Part shown: piece by piece, positions 26,514-34,313 of the stretch
Layout of the letters: each line of letters starts with the position of its first letter
How positions within the stretch are numbered: the stretch's first letter is position 1
Assembly (NCBI GenBank): GCA_003221895.1
Contig: QHUJ01000110.1
Coordinates: 1 to 64,000, forward strand
Reading direction: 5' to 3'
Length of the DNA stretch: 64,000 nucleotides
DNA from: Gemmatimonadota bacterium
GTDB lineage: Bacteria; Gemmatimonadota; Gemmatimonadetes; Gemmatimonadales; GWC2-71-9
The notes under the pieces: model-generated
The model's input: only the letters and a program-made list of their open reading frames with translations
Told to the model about the DNA's origin: nothing
Database searches by the model: none
Program-made: the position numbers and the translations under genes

Positions 26514-26540
26514 ATAGCACTCGGGGCCTTGGAGTGCTAA
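26514..26540 (+). promoter_or_regulatory. CIRCE operator (HrcA site) upstream of efp
   Basis: ATAGCACTC-N9-GAGTGCTAA matches the CIRCE consensus TTAGCACTC-N9-GAGTGCTAA with one mismatch in the left arm and exact spacing. HrcA represses heat-shock genes through this site. Here it lies 26 bases before the efp start, with TTAAGT as a possible -10 between them. The rest of this 242-base intergenic region holds several short dyads (GTTGTACAAC, GCTGAG/CTCAGC, GTGAG/CTCAC) but no gene. Confidence 0.8.
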
Positions 26541-26566
26541 GGCAGCCGGTTTAAGTTCCCGCTCCC

Positions 26567-27124
26567 ATGAAAGCAACCGATATCCGCAAAGGGCATGTTC
26601 TCATGATCGACGGCCAGCCGTGCCGCGTCATGGACTTTACGCACCGGACTCCGGGCAACCTCCGGGCGTTCGTGCAGGTCCGGTTCCGCAATCTCGTCTC
26701 GGGGAACACGTTCGATCAGAGACTGGCCGCTACTGATTTCCTTCAGGAAGCGCGTCTCGATACGAAAGAGATGCAGGTCCTGTATCAGGACCAGGGCGGC
26801 GTGCACGTGATGGATCAGCAGACCTACGAGCAGTTCACACTCGACGAGCGTGCCGTGGGTGAGGACACCCCGTGGCTTCAACCGGAGATGGTCGTCCAGG
26901 TCGAGTGGCTCGAGGGCCGCCCGATCGCGATCGAGCTCCCGCCGGTGATCGAGCTGAAGGTTGTGGAGACCTCGCCGGTGATGAAGACCGCCACCAAGAC
27001 CTCGAGCACCAAGCCGGCGAAGCTGTCGAACGGCGTGACCGTTCAGGTGCCGGAGTTTATCTCGCCGGGTGAGAAGGTGCGCGTCGACCCGCGCTCGGGG
27101 CAGTACCTGGAGCGCGCGAAGTAA
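26567..27124 (+). CDS. efp: elongation factor P
   Basis: 185 residues, the standard length: an N-terminal KOW-like domain, then two OB domains ending in ISPGEKVRVDPRSGQYLERAK, with the usual FIxxGExVxVDT-type signature. EF-P relieves ribosome stalling at polyproline. The tip loop reads RTPGNLRAF: the position of the modified lysine of E. coli (PGKGQAF) is Asn, and the usual arginine of rhamnosylated forms is not at its place either, so known tip modifications may not apply. A 20-residue Lys/Thr/Ser-rich insert (MKTATKTSSTKPAKLSNG) joins domains II and III. The 3' end overlaps tag by 68 bases. Confidence 0.93.
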   Translation: MKATDIRKGHVLMIDGQPCRVMDFTHRTPGNLRAFVQVRFRNLVSGNTFDQRLAATDFLQEARLDTKEMQVLYQDQGGVHVMDQQTYEQFTLDERAVGEDTPWLQPEMVVQVEWLEGRPIAIELPPVIELKVVETSPVMKTATKTSSTKPAKLSNGVTVQVPEFISPGEKVRVDPRSGQYLERAK

Positions 27125-27680
27125 GCTCCGCGTAGCGAAAGCAGGTCACGAGATGGTCGTTGACCATTCCCACGGCCTGCATGAACGCGTAGACGATTGT
27201 CGGTCCTACGAAACGAAAGCCTCGCTGGACCAGCTCCTTACTCATCGCGATCGATTCTTTGGTTTCGGCGGGAAGGCGCTTGAGCGTCTTCCAGGCGTTG
27301 ACCTTCGGGTTCCCGCCCACGTAGTGCCACAAGAACTCGTCGAATGACTCGCCCGCGTCTTTCATCTTGAGGTACGCGCGGGCGTTGCCCACGGCGGACT
27401 TCACCTTCTGCTTGTTACGAACGATGCCCGGGTCGCGCAGGATTTTCGCGATGCGCCTGGCGTCGTAGCGCGCCACTTTATCGGGATCGAAGCGATCGAA
27501 CGCCTTCAGGAACGCGTCGCGTTTGCGCAGGATGATGGCCCACGACAGCCCCGCCTGGAATCCATCGAGGACGAGCTTGCCGAAGAGTTGCTTGTCGTCG
27601 TGGACGGGGACGCCCCATTCGGTGTCGTGATAGGCAATCATTTGCTCACTGGAGGTCGACCAGCCGCAGCGGTTATCCAT
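27057..27680 (-). CDS. tag: DNA-3-methyladenine glycosylase I
   Basis: 207 residues; excises 3-methyladenine from alkylated DNA. Recognised by NRCGWSTSSEQMIAYHDTEWGVP, DGFQAGLSWAIILRKRDAF, FRFVGPTIVYAFMQAVGMVNDH. The zinc ligands of the family are present (C5, H18, and H and C in NDHLVTCF). The last 20 residues, Ala/Pro/Arg-rich, are encoded opposite the efp 3' end and are probably a late extension. Leaderless-type start. Confidence 0.95.
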   Translation of the reverse strand: MDNRCGWSTSSEQMIAYHDTEWGVPVHDDKQLFGKLVLDGFQAGLSWAIILRKRDAFLKAFDRFDPDKVARYDARRIAKILRDPGIVRNKQKVKSAVGNARAYLKMKDAGESFDEFLWHYVGGNPKVNAWKTLKRLPAETKESIAMSKELVQRGFRFVGPTIVYAFMQAVGMVNDHLVTCFRYAELTSRAPGTAPSAGRRAPSHPAR

Positions 27681-27686
27681 AGTCTC

Positions 27687-27692
27687 AAGCTA
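27687..27692 (-). promoter_or_regulatory. -10-like TAGCTT, leaderless tag
   Basis: On the minus strand TAGCTT is followed by six bases and the tag ATG, without a Shine-Dalgarno. Confidence 0.45.
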
Positions 27693-27701
27693 GAAGAGCC
27701 A

Positions 27702-27828
27702 AGAGGAGTTGCACAGTTGCACAGACGGCGAAGTGGTCCCAAGCTGCAAGCGAAAGAGGCCAGGAATGCATTCCTGGCCTCTTGGGGTTGGAGCCACTTC
27801 GCCGTCTGCGCAACTCTGCAACTTCTCT
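27702..27828. repeat. large composite inverted repeat
   Basis: Outer arms of 35 bases (27702-27736 and 27794-27828) match with three mismatches. Between them lies a perfect 30-base palindrome, AAGAGGCCAGGAATG and its inverse. Transcribed, the whole spacer would fold into a cruciform-like double hairpin. It fills the gap between the coiled-coil lipoprotein and tag and even includes the lipoprotein stop codon. It could be a non-autonomous mobile repeat or a strong transcription block. Confidence 0.85.
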
Positions 27829-28726
27829 ACCGACTGGTGACTTGCGACTCCGAGTTCGTCTGACTCTCCCGGTTAGCCACCTGACTCGAAGACCCCTCCT
27901 TGATGATGATGAGGAACTTCGAGTTACGCCAGAAATCGACCGGCGATGTGATCGTCAGAGTCGGCGTGCCGCGGTATTTCCCGTCGTCGCGCTCCTCGGC
28001 GATGTAGTCCAGATCCTGGAGTGACGCGACGCGGTATTCCCCTCTCGCCACGGGCAGCGGGATCTGCGTCACCTGGCGCGTGTCGATCGCCGTGAAGAGA
28101 CTGGGATCGAGGTTGCGCGCCGGCTGCAGCGTCTTCCCCGTGCGCCACAGAACGAACAGCACGCGGCCACCGCCTTGCTCGGTGAGAATGCCCTTCTTTT
28201 TCAGCTCATCGCGCGTGCCGACGATGTAGTAGCCGGTCGACAGGCTGTCACGCAGCGCGACGTTTTCCGCGGTCAGCGTGCTCACCTGATCGGTCAGCAG
28301 GTCGATCGTGGTCTTCTGCGATGCGATGACCGACTGGAGGTTGCCCACGGTCGAGTCGTACGCTGCGCGCAGGCTGTCGGACAGCTGGGTGAGGCCCTTG
28401 ACCCGCTCCCGGCTCTGATTGAGCGCGTTCTCGGTTTCCTGGACCCGCGCCACGACGTAGCGGAGCTTGGCGATCAGGGTGTCGTTCTGCGCGGTGATCG
28501 GGCTCTCGCTCGAGATGCGCAGCCGGTTGTTGCGGACCTTCACCTTCGCGAGCTCGACGTTGACATCAGTGATGAGCCGCGAGCTGATGGCCACTTCCTG
28601 CATCAGGCTATCCTTCTGCGCGTTGACCTGCTCCAGGTCTGCCAGCTTGCGCTCGGTCTCGGCCGACGTGCCGCATGCGGCGACAACAAAGACGAGCGCG
28701 GCGAGTGTGAGCTTCAGCTTCGTCAT
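27827..28726 (-). CDS. coiled-coil lipoprotein
   Basis: 299 residues. Lipobox in VFVVAACGTS, then about 150 residues of heptad-rich coiled coil (ERKLADLEQVNAQKDSLMQE to LLTDQVSTLTAENVALRDSL), then a globular C-terminal domain beginning GYYIVGTRDELKKKGILTEQGG and containing NLDPSLFTAIDTRQVTQIPL. Similar lipoproteins in Bacteroidota have been annotated as Cbp1-type collagen-binding adhesins, a weak basis for function. The last about 20 residues (repetitive NRESQTNSESQ) are encoded by sequence next to the composite inverted repeat and look recently added. Confidence 0.75.
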   Translation of the reverse strand: MTKLKLTLAALVFVVAACGTSAETERKLADLEQVNAQKDSLMQEVAISSRLITDVNVELAKVKVRNNRLRISSESPITAQNDTLIAKLRYVVARVQETENALNQSRERVKGLTQLSDSLRAAYDSTVGNLQSVIASQKTTIDLLTDQVSTLTAENVALRDSLSTGYYIVGTRDELKKKGILTEQGGGRVLFVLWRTGKTLQPARNLDPSLFTAIDTRQVTQIPLPVARGEYRVASLQDLDYIAEERDDGKYRGTPTLTITSPVDFWRNSKFLIIIKEGSSSQVANRESQTNSESQVTSR

Positions 28727-28757
28727 GCGACGACTCCCCCATCCAGCATGGTGAGAC

Positions 28758-28763
28758 TAGCTT
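28758..28763 (+). promoter_or_regulatory. -10-like TAGCTT, leaderless DUF72 gene
   Basis: TAGCTT, seven bases, then the ATG of the DUF72 gene, with no Shine-Dalgarno; the divergent lipoprotein gene starts only 44 bases away. Confidence 0.4.
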
Positions 28764-28770
28764 TGCCGCG

Positions 28771-29508
28771 ATGATGCGGCTGCACGTCGGAACGTCTGGT
28801 TACAACTTCCCCGAATGGAGAGGAAGCTTCTATCCGCCCAAGCTCCCGAGCGCCAAGTGGCTCGAGTTCTATGCCCAACAATTGGGCACCGTCGAGATCA
28901 ATTACACGTTTTATCGCATGCCCAACGCCAAAACGGTCGCTGGCTGGGATGCGGCGACGCCGGAGTCATTCACGTTCGTTCTGAAGGCGCCCCAACGAAT
29001 CACACATATCGCGCGCCTGCGGAACGTCGATGAACTCCTCCGCATCTTCCTCGAGACGGTTCGCAAGCTTAATGCCAAGCTTGGTCCCGTGCTGTTCCAA
29101 TTACCCCCCAATTTTAAGAAAGACCTCGCAAGACTCGGTGACGTACTCACACAATTTCCGACGGATGTCCGCGCGGCATGTGAGTTCCGTCACGCATCGT
29201 GGTGGTCAGACGACGTCTATGAGTTGCTGCGGAGCACGAACACCGCATTGTGCATCGCCGATACGGAGGCGGGGACGACGCCGGAGGTCACGACCGCCGA
29301 CTTTGGGTACGTGCGACTACGGGATGAGGGCTATTCGGACGAGGGACTGCGGGAGTGGGCGACAAAAATCCAGGCGCTGGGGAGCGCCTGGACCGATGCG
29401 TACGTCTTCTTCAAGCACGAAGAGAAGGGCGTGGGCCCTAAACTGGCGCGGGATTTCGTGCGGCTGACCCCTGATACTGCGAGTCGCCCCACGCCAGAAT
29501 CGGAATGA
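28771..29508 (+). CDS. DUF72 (YecE-like) protein
   Basis: 245 residues, a TIM-barrel-like family. Diagnostic motifs: VGTSGYNFPEWRGSFYPP, EINYTFYRMP, FVLKAPQRITH, LGPVLFQLPPNF, CEFRHASWW, YVRLRDEGY, VFFKHEEKGVGPKLARDF. The biochemical role of DUF72 is not established. It lies between Ku and the coiled-coil lipoprotein, on the opposite strand from both, which gives no clue to function. Confidence 0.9.
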   Translation: MMRLHVGTSGYNFPEWRGSFYPPKLPSAKWLEFYAQQLGTVEINYTFYRMPNAKTVAGWDAATPESFTFVLKAPQRITHIARLRNVDELLRIFLETVRKLNAKLGPVLFQLPPNFKKDLARLGDVLTQFPTDVRAACEFRHASWWSDDVYELLRSTNTALCIADTEAGTTPEVTTADFGYVRLRDEGYSDEGLREWATKIQALGSAWTDAYVFFKHEEKGVGPKLARDFVRLTPDTASRPTPESE

Positions 29509-29530
29509 AGATCCCGCCGAGGAGGATGTC

Positions 29531-30358
29531 TTAGCGCTTGCCCGCGACTTTCCGCCGCTTGGCGGGTTTCTCTTTCTCCTCCGCCGGCGCTGACTCGAGG
29601 CTCTGCCTCAGCGCCTGCATCAGGTCGAGCACCCTGGCTTTCGGCGCCTCTTCCGGCTCTTCGGTAATCTGCTTGCCTTCCACCTTGCGCTCGATCTGCT
29701 CCATCATCCGTTCGCGCACGTTGTCCTTGTACTTCTTCGGCTGAAAATCTTCAGTCGCCGCCTGGTCGATCAACTTGATCGCGAGGTCGAGTTCGGGCTT
29801 CTTGACTTCCACCTTGGGGATCGGAACTTCGGCGATCTCGCGGATCTCGTCGACGTAGCGCAGCTGCTCCATCACCAACCCGCCCTTCATCGGGCGCACC
29901 ATGATCAGGTATTGCTTGCCGCGCGCCGCATACTGACCGATCGCGACGCGCTTGGTCTTCTCGAGCGCTTCCGCCAGGAGCTTGTACGCGCGCTCGCCGC
30001 CCTTGTCGGGTCCGAGATAGTACGTCCGATCGAGCCAGATGCGATCGACTTGCTCGGCGGGCAGGAATTCGACGATGTCGATCGCACCGGTGGCACGCTC
30101 CTCCAACGCCTTCAGCTCGTCCGGCGTGAACGTGACGTACTGCCCCTTCTGGAATTCATAGCCCTTGATCATGTCGCTGCGTTCGACTTTTTCGCCGTCG
30201 GCGGAGCAGACGTACTGCTGCTTGAGGCGGGCTCCGTCCTTCTTATGGAGCCAGTTGAACGAGATCGCGGCCTTCGACTCGCCGGCAGCAAACAGCTGCA
30301 CGGGCACGGACACGAGGCCGAACGAGACCGTGGCGGAACCGATGGAATGGGCAGCCAT
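29531..30358 (-). CDS. ku: Ku DNA end-binding protein
   Basis: 275 residues from MAAHSIGSATVSFGLVSVPV, the classic bacterial Ku start; the longer ORF is rejected. The core Ku beta-barrel ring (WLHKKDGARLKQQYVC, GYEFQKGQYVTFTPDEL, RTYYLGPDKGGERAY) is followed by a Lys/Arg-rich tail (EEKEKPAKRRKVAGKR) like those that recruit LigD and bind DNA. It forms a homodimeric clamp on broken ends for non-homologous end joining, with LigD 1.4 kb away on the opposite strand. Confidence 0.96.
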   Translation of the reverse strand: MAAHSIGSATVSFGLVSVPVQLFAAGESKAAISFNWLHKKDGARLKQQYVCSADGEKVERSDMIKGYEFQKGQYVTFTPDELKALEERATGAIDIVEFLPAEQVDRIWLDRTYYLGPDKGGERAYKLLAEALEKTKRVAIGQYAARGKQYLIMVRPMKGGLVMEQLRYVDEIREIAEVPIPKVEVKKPELDLAIKLIDQAATEDFQPKKYKDNVRERMMEQIERKVEGKQITEEPEEAPKARVLDLMQALRQSLESAPAEEKEKPAKRRKVAGKR

Positions 30359-30364
30359 GTGTTT

Positions 30365-30370
30365 ATGATA
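30365..30370 (-). promoter_or_regulatory. -10-like TATCAT, leaderless ku
   Basis: On the minus strand TATCAT is followed by six bases and the ku ATG; no Shine-Dalgarno. Confidence 0.5.
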
Positions 30371-30460
30371 CGCCGCCCGTTCCAAGGTTGTCTAGCGCTC
30401 CACGATATCTTGCGGTAACTCAAGCAGCGTCAGGGCTAACCCGCTCTCATTGGTGGATCC

Positions 30461-31738
30461 ATGGCGGCATGCCTGCGTTGCGGCAAGGAAGTCGAAGGTC
30501 CACGGGGGGGGTTACTCTGTCCCACGTGCGCGGCGGACCAGCCGCGCGTGAGTGTCACCCTCGTCCTCATCGCGATCAACGTCCTCGTCTTGATCGTGAT
30601 GGCGGCCGGTGGTGTCTCCATTCTGGAACCGACCGCTGAACAGCTGATCCGCTGGGGCGCGGGCTTCGGCCCCTACTCGCTTGGCACTCAGCCCTGGCGG
30701 TTGGTCTCGGCGATGTTCATCCATATCGGCGTCCTGCACATCCTGCTCAACATGGTGTGTCTCGCGAACCTCGGTCCGATCGCAGAGTTGATCTTCGGAT
30801 GGCGCAGATACTTCGCGATTTATCTCTTGAGCGGCTTGGCGGGCAGCGTGGCAAGTGCCGGCCTACATCCCATGATCGTCGCCGCCGGAGCCTCCGGCGC
30901 CATCTTCGGGGTTGCAGGGGCTCTGGTGGGCGTGGTGTATCTGCGGGACGTTCCAGCGCTTGTCAGCGCGCGCGGCCGGTTGGGCAAGCTGGGGATCGTT
31001 GGGTTCGTCATGTACAATCTGGTCTGGGGATTCGCGCGGACCGGCATCGACAACGCGGCGCACGTCGGTGGCCTGGCGGTTGGATTTCTCATCGCCCTCA
31101 CGATCCCTGTCGCAGGTTCGCAGGAGGGTCACGCGGCCGCCCGGCGCTCCAGTCTGGTTTTGCTCACAGGTCTCGTGTTGATAGCAGGTGCCTATCTCGG
31201 CGCGCGTCGCCTGAACGCGGCGCACGTCGAGTCTGCTACCGTCCAGCACAACACGACCGTGGACCTCGTCGACCGGCTCGCAGGCAGGAGCGTCGCACCC
31301 GTTGCGCAAAAACGGCCTGAGGATGTGGTGCGCGAGGCGCAGACCGCGTTGCGGGGCCATCCGGACGACACGACGGCCCTCGCTGCATTGGGGTCCGCCT
31401 TCTATGAGCTCAAACAATGGCCCCAAGCCGTACATGCCTTCGCCCGGCTCACTCGAATCGACTCAACCAATGCGTCGATGTGGACAAACCTGGGTGATGC
31501 GTATTTGAACTGGGGACACGCCGCCGATGCCGTTCATCCGCTGGTTCGCGCAACGAGTCTTGCCCCCGATGACCCGACCTGTCGGTACCTGCTTGGCAGG
31601 GCCTACCTGGAATCAAAACAGTACGCGCTTGCAGTTGACGCATTCGATGCGGCGCTGAAACTGGCCCCCGGCGACCCATTAGCGCTGGGAAAACGGCGGC
31701 AGGCGGCGCGTCTCCTCGGGGGGGCCCGCGGGCAGTAA
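30461..31738 (+). CDS. rhomboid protease with zinc ribbon and TPR domain
   Basis: 425 residues. Begins with a short zinc ribbon (CLRCGKEVEGPRGGLLCPTC), then six or seven membrane helices with the rhomboid signatures: WRLVSAMFIHIGVLHILLNM, the catalytic Ser in GASGAIFG and the His in NAAHVGGLAVGF. From about residue 285 come three TPRs (VVREAQTALRGHPDDTTALA, ASMWTNLGDAYLNWGHAADA, CRYLLGRAYLESKQYALAVD). It should cleave membrane proteins within the bilayer; the TPRs may select substrates. Directly followed by ligD with 16 bases between, so partial co-expression is possible. Confidence 0.92.
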   Translation: MAACLRCGKEVEGPRGGLLCPTCAADQPRVSVTLVLIAINVLVLIVMAAGGVSILEPTAEQLIRWGAGFGPYSLGTQPWRLVSAMFIHIGVLHILLNMVCLANLGPIAELIFGWRRYFAIYLLSGLAGSVASAGLHPMIVAAGASGAIFGVAGALVGVVYLRDVPALVSARGRLGKLGIVGFVMYNLVWGFARTGIDNAAHVGGLAVGFLIALTIPVAGSQEGHAAARRSSLVLLTGLVLIAGAYLGARRLNAAHVESATVQHNTTVDLVDRLAGRSVAPVAQKRPEDVVREAQTALRGHPDDTTALAALGSAFYELKQWPQAVHAFARLTRIDSTNASMWTNLGDAYLNWGHAADAVHPLVRATSLAPDDPTCRYLLGRAYLESKQYALAVDAFDAALKLAPGDPLALGKRRQAARLLGGARGQ

Positions 31739-31754
31739 GATTCGTCGAGCCCTG

Positions 31755-34313
31755 ATGGCCAAGTCCAAAGCTCCGTCTTCATCCGATTCGCTGGCGCAGT
31801 ATCGCGCCAAGCGGGCGTTCGCCCAGACACCCGAGCCGGGGGGGCTCGCCCCCAAGCCGGGTCCCACCCAGGGCGGTCTGTTGATCGTGCACATGCACGA
31901 CGCCACGCGACTGCACTGGGATCTGCGCCTCGAGATGGATGGCGTCCTCAGGTCGTGGGCAGTGCCGAAGGGGCCATCCGCCAATCCCTCCGACAAGCGG
32001 CTCGCCGTCAAAGTCGAGGATCACCCGCTCGAGTACGGCGATTTCGAAGGCATCATTCCGGAAGGCAACTACGGCGCCGGTACGGTGGTGGTGTGGGATC
32101 GCGGGACCTGGGAGCCCCTCGAAGATCCCCAGCAGGGGCTCGAAAAGGGGAAGCTGCTCTTCAACCTGAAGGGCTACAAGCTTCACGGCCGCTGGACGCT
32201 CATCAAGCTCAAGAAGACGGAAAAGGAATGGCTGCTCATCAAAGAGCGCGACCAATACGTCTCGACTGAGCCGTACACGAACGAGTCGGTGCTCTCCGGA
32301 CTGACCAATGACGAGCTGCGCAACGCCAAGGCGCGCGCCGAGCCGATCAAGGAGGAACTCGAGAAGCTGGGTGCGCCCAAGCGCGCGCTGCGTGTCGAAG
32401 ACACCGAGCTGATGCTCGCCGAGACTCGCGAGGACCCGTTTACGAAGGAGGGGTGGGTCTTCGAGGTAAAGCTCGACGGCTATCGGATGCGCGCGGCGTG
32501 CCCGGATGGCGAGCCGATTCTTTATTCGCGCAAAGGCCTCGAGTACACCGAGTCGTTTCCGGAGATCGCGCGGGCGGTCAAGGCGATTCCGTTCGACCGC
32601 GTGATCCTCGACGGCGAGCTCGTGGTGCTCAACGAGGCGGGGAAGCCGAGCTTCAACATGCTCCAGATGCGGGCCAAACTCGGCGCGCGCGAGGCGAAGC
32701 GGGCGGCGATCGAATCGCCGGCGACGCTATACGTGTTCGATCTGCTGGCGTTCGGCGGGTACGATCTGCGTAAGCTGCCACTGGTCGCGCGCAAGGCGAT
32801 CTTGCAGAAGGTGCTGCCGCAGACGGGACCGCTCCGCTACTCCGAGCACTTCGAGAAGAACGGCGAGGCGCTGTACGAGCAGGTGGTGCGGCTAGGTCTC
32901 GAGGGCATCATGGCGAAGAAGGCCGACAGCCCCTATCGCAGCGGCCGCTCGGCCGACTGGCTGAAGATCCGCGCCGACCGGATGGACGATTTCGTCGTGG
33001 TCGGCTTCACGAAGCCCAAGGGCGCGCGGGGCGGATTTGGATCACTGCACGTCGGTGCGTACCAAGGCGGCAAGCTGATCTACTGTGGCCGAGCCGGTTC
33101 CGGGTTCACGGGCGATCAACTCGACGAGATCAGTGCGAAGCTCCAGGCGCTCGTTCGCCCGACGCCGCCGTGCGAGCCACCGCCGGGCGGCGCGCTACCG
33201 AAGGGACCCGATCACACCTGGGTCGAGCCGAAACTGATCTGCGATGTGCGGTACAAAGAAATGACGAAGGACGGCCTGCTGCGGCAATCTGTCTTTGTGA
33301 GATTTCGGGACGATAAGCGGCCTGAAGACGTGCTCATGCCGGGAAACGGGAAACGGGAAACGGGAAACGACAGGGAGCCCACAGAGGCGCCCACGTCTCC
33401 CGTTTCCCGTGCGCCGGTGCGCGAGGTCAAGTTCTCCAACCTCGACAAGATTTTTTGGCCGGAGGAGAAGTACACCAAGGGCGATCTGATCGAGTACTAC
33501 CGCGCGATGGCCCCGTGGCTGCTGCCGTATCTCAAGAACCGGCCGGTCGTCCTGACCCGGTATCCCGACGGCATCAACGGCAAATCGTTTTACCAGAAAG
33601 ACGCGCCCGGTTTCGTCCCCGACTGGATCCAGACGATTCCGATCTGGAGCGAGGACACGCAGCGCGACATTCAGTACTTCGTGGCCAACGATGTCGAGTC
33701 GCTGGTCTACCTCGTCAATCTGGGCACGATTCCGCTGCACATCTGGATGAGCCGGATCGATGATCTCACGCGCCCCGACTGGTGCCTGATCGATCTCGAC
33801 CCGAAAGAGGCGCCGTTCGAGCACGTCGTCACACTCGCGAAGACGATGCGGACGGTGTGTGAGGACGTCGAGATGCCGGCCTTCATCAAGACGACGGGGA
33901 AGTCCGGGCTGCACATCATGCTGCCGCTCGGCAAGCAGATGACCTACGACCAGTGTCTCAAGTTCGCGATGCTGTTCGCGCGGCTCGTGACCGATCGGCA
34001 CCCCGACATCGCCACGACCCAGCGCACGATCAGCAAACGCGATGGCAAAGTCTATGTCGACGCGTTCCAGAACCGCGCCGGACAGCTCATGGTAGCGCCG
34101 TATAGCGTGCGGCCGTCGCCCGGCGCTCCCGTATCGATGCCGATCGAATGGGATGAAGTCAACGCGAAGCTCCACAACAGCAATTGGACGATCGCCAACG
34201 CGCTGAAGCGGATGCAGAAGCTCGGTCACGATCCGGTGGTCAAAGTGCTCGATGAGAAGCCCAAGCTGATGAACGTCCTCGAGCGTCTCAACAAGCTGCT
34301 TGGCGAAGACTGA
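31755..34313 (+). CDS. ligD: ATP-dependent DNA ligase LigD (PE-LIG-POL)
   Basis: 852 residues with three domains: N-terminal 3'-phosphoesterase (LHWDLRLEMDGVLRSWAVPKG, to about residue 160), ATP-dependent ligase with the nucleotidyl lysine in FEVKLDGYRMRA (about K238) and EGIMAKK, DWLKIR motifs, then a primase-polymerase domain from about 560 (IFWPEEKYTKGDLIEYYRAM, RPVVLTRYPDGINGKSFYQK, the catalytic DLD in WCLIDLDP). Order PE-LIG-POL is as in Pseudomonas rather than Mycobacterium. With Ku it repairs double-strand breaks. The linker 528-552 is encoded by a heptamer repeat. Confidence 0.96.
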   Translation: MAKSKAPSSSDSLAQYRAKRAFAQTPEPGGLAPKPGPTQGGLLIVHMHDATRLHWDLRLEMDGVLRSWAVPKGPSANPSDKRLAVKVEDHPLEYGDFEGIIPEGNYGAGTVVVWDRGTWEPLEDPQQGLEKGKLLFNLKGYKLHGRWTLIKLKKTEKEWLLIKERDQYVSTEPYTNESVLSGLTNDELRNAKARAEPIKEELEKLGAPKRALRVEDTELMLAETREDPFTKEGWVFEVKLDGYRMRAACPDGEPILYSRKGLEYTESFPEIARAVKAIPFDRVILDGELVVLNEAGKPSFNMLQMRAKLGAREAKRAAIESPATLYVFDLLAFGGYDLRKLPLVARKAILQKVLPQTGPLRYSEHFEKNGEALYEQVVRLGLEGIMAKKADSPYRSGRSADWLKIRADRMDDFVVVGFTKPKGARGGFGSLHVGAYQGGKLIYCGRAGSGFTGDQLDEISAKLQALVRPTPPCEPPPGGALPKGPDHTWVEPKLICDVRYKEMTKDGLLRQSVFVRFRDDKRPEDVLMPGNGKRETGNDREPTEAPTSPVSRAPVREVKFSNLDKIFWPEEKYTKGDLIEYYRAMAPWLLPYLKNRPVVLTRYPDGINGKSFYQKDAPGFVPDWIQTIPIWSEDTQRDIQYFVANDVESLVYLVNLGTIPLHIWMSRIDDLTRPDWCLIDLDPKEAPFEHVVTLAKTMRTVCEDVEMPAFIKTTGKSGLHIMLPLGKQMTYDQCLKFAMLFARLVTDRHPDIATTQRTISKRDGKVYVDAFQNRAGQLMVAPYSVRPSPGAPVSMPIEWDEVNAKLHNSNWTIANALKRMQKLGHDPVVKVLDEKPKLMNVLERLNKLLGED
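33341..33410 (+). repeat. GGGAAAC x4 plus inverted copy inside ligD
   Basis: Four perfect tandem GGGAAAC units (33341-33368) and, 30 bases on, CCCGTTTCCCGT in the opposite orientation. It is read in frame as a GNGKRETGN-type linker between ligase and polymerase domains. The same sequence pattern fills the intergenic repeat at 2.6 kb. Confidence 0.85.
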
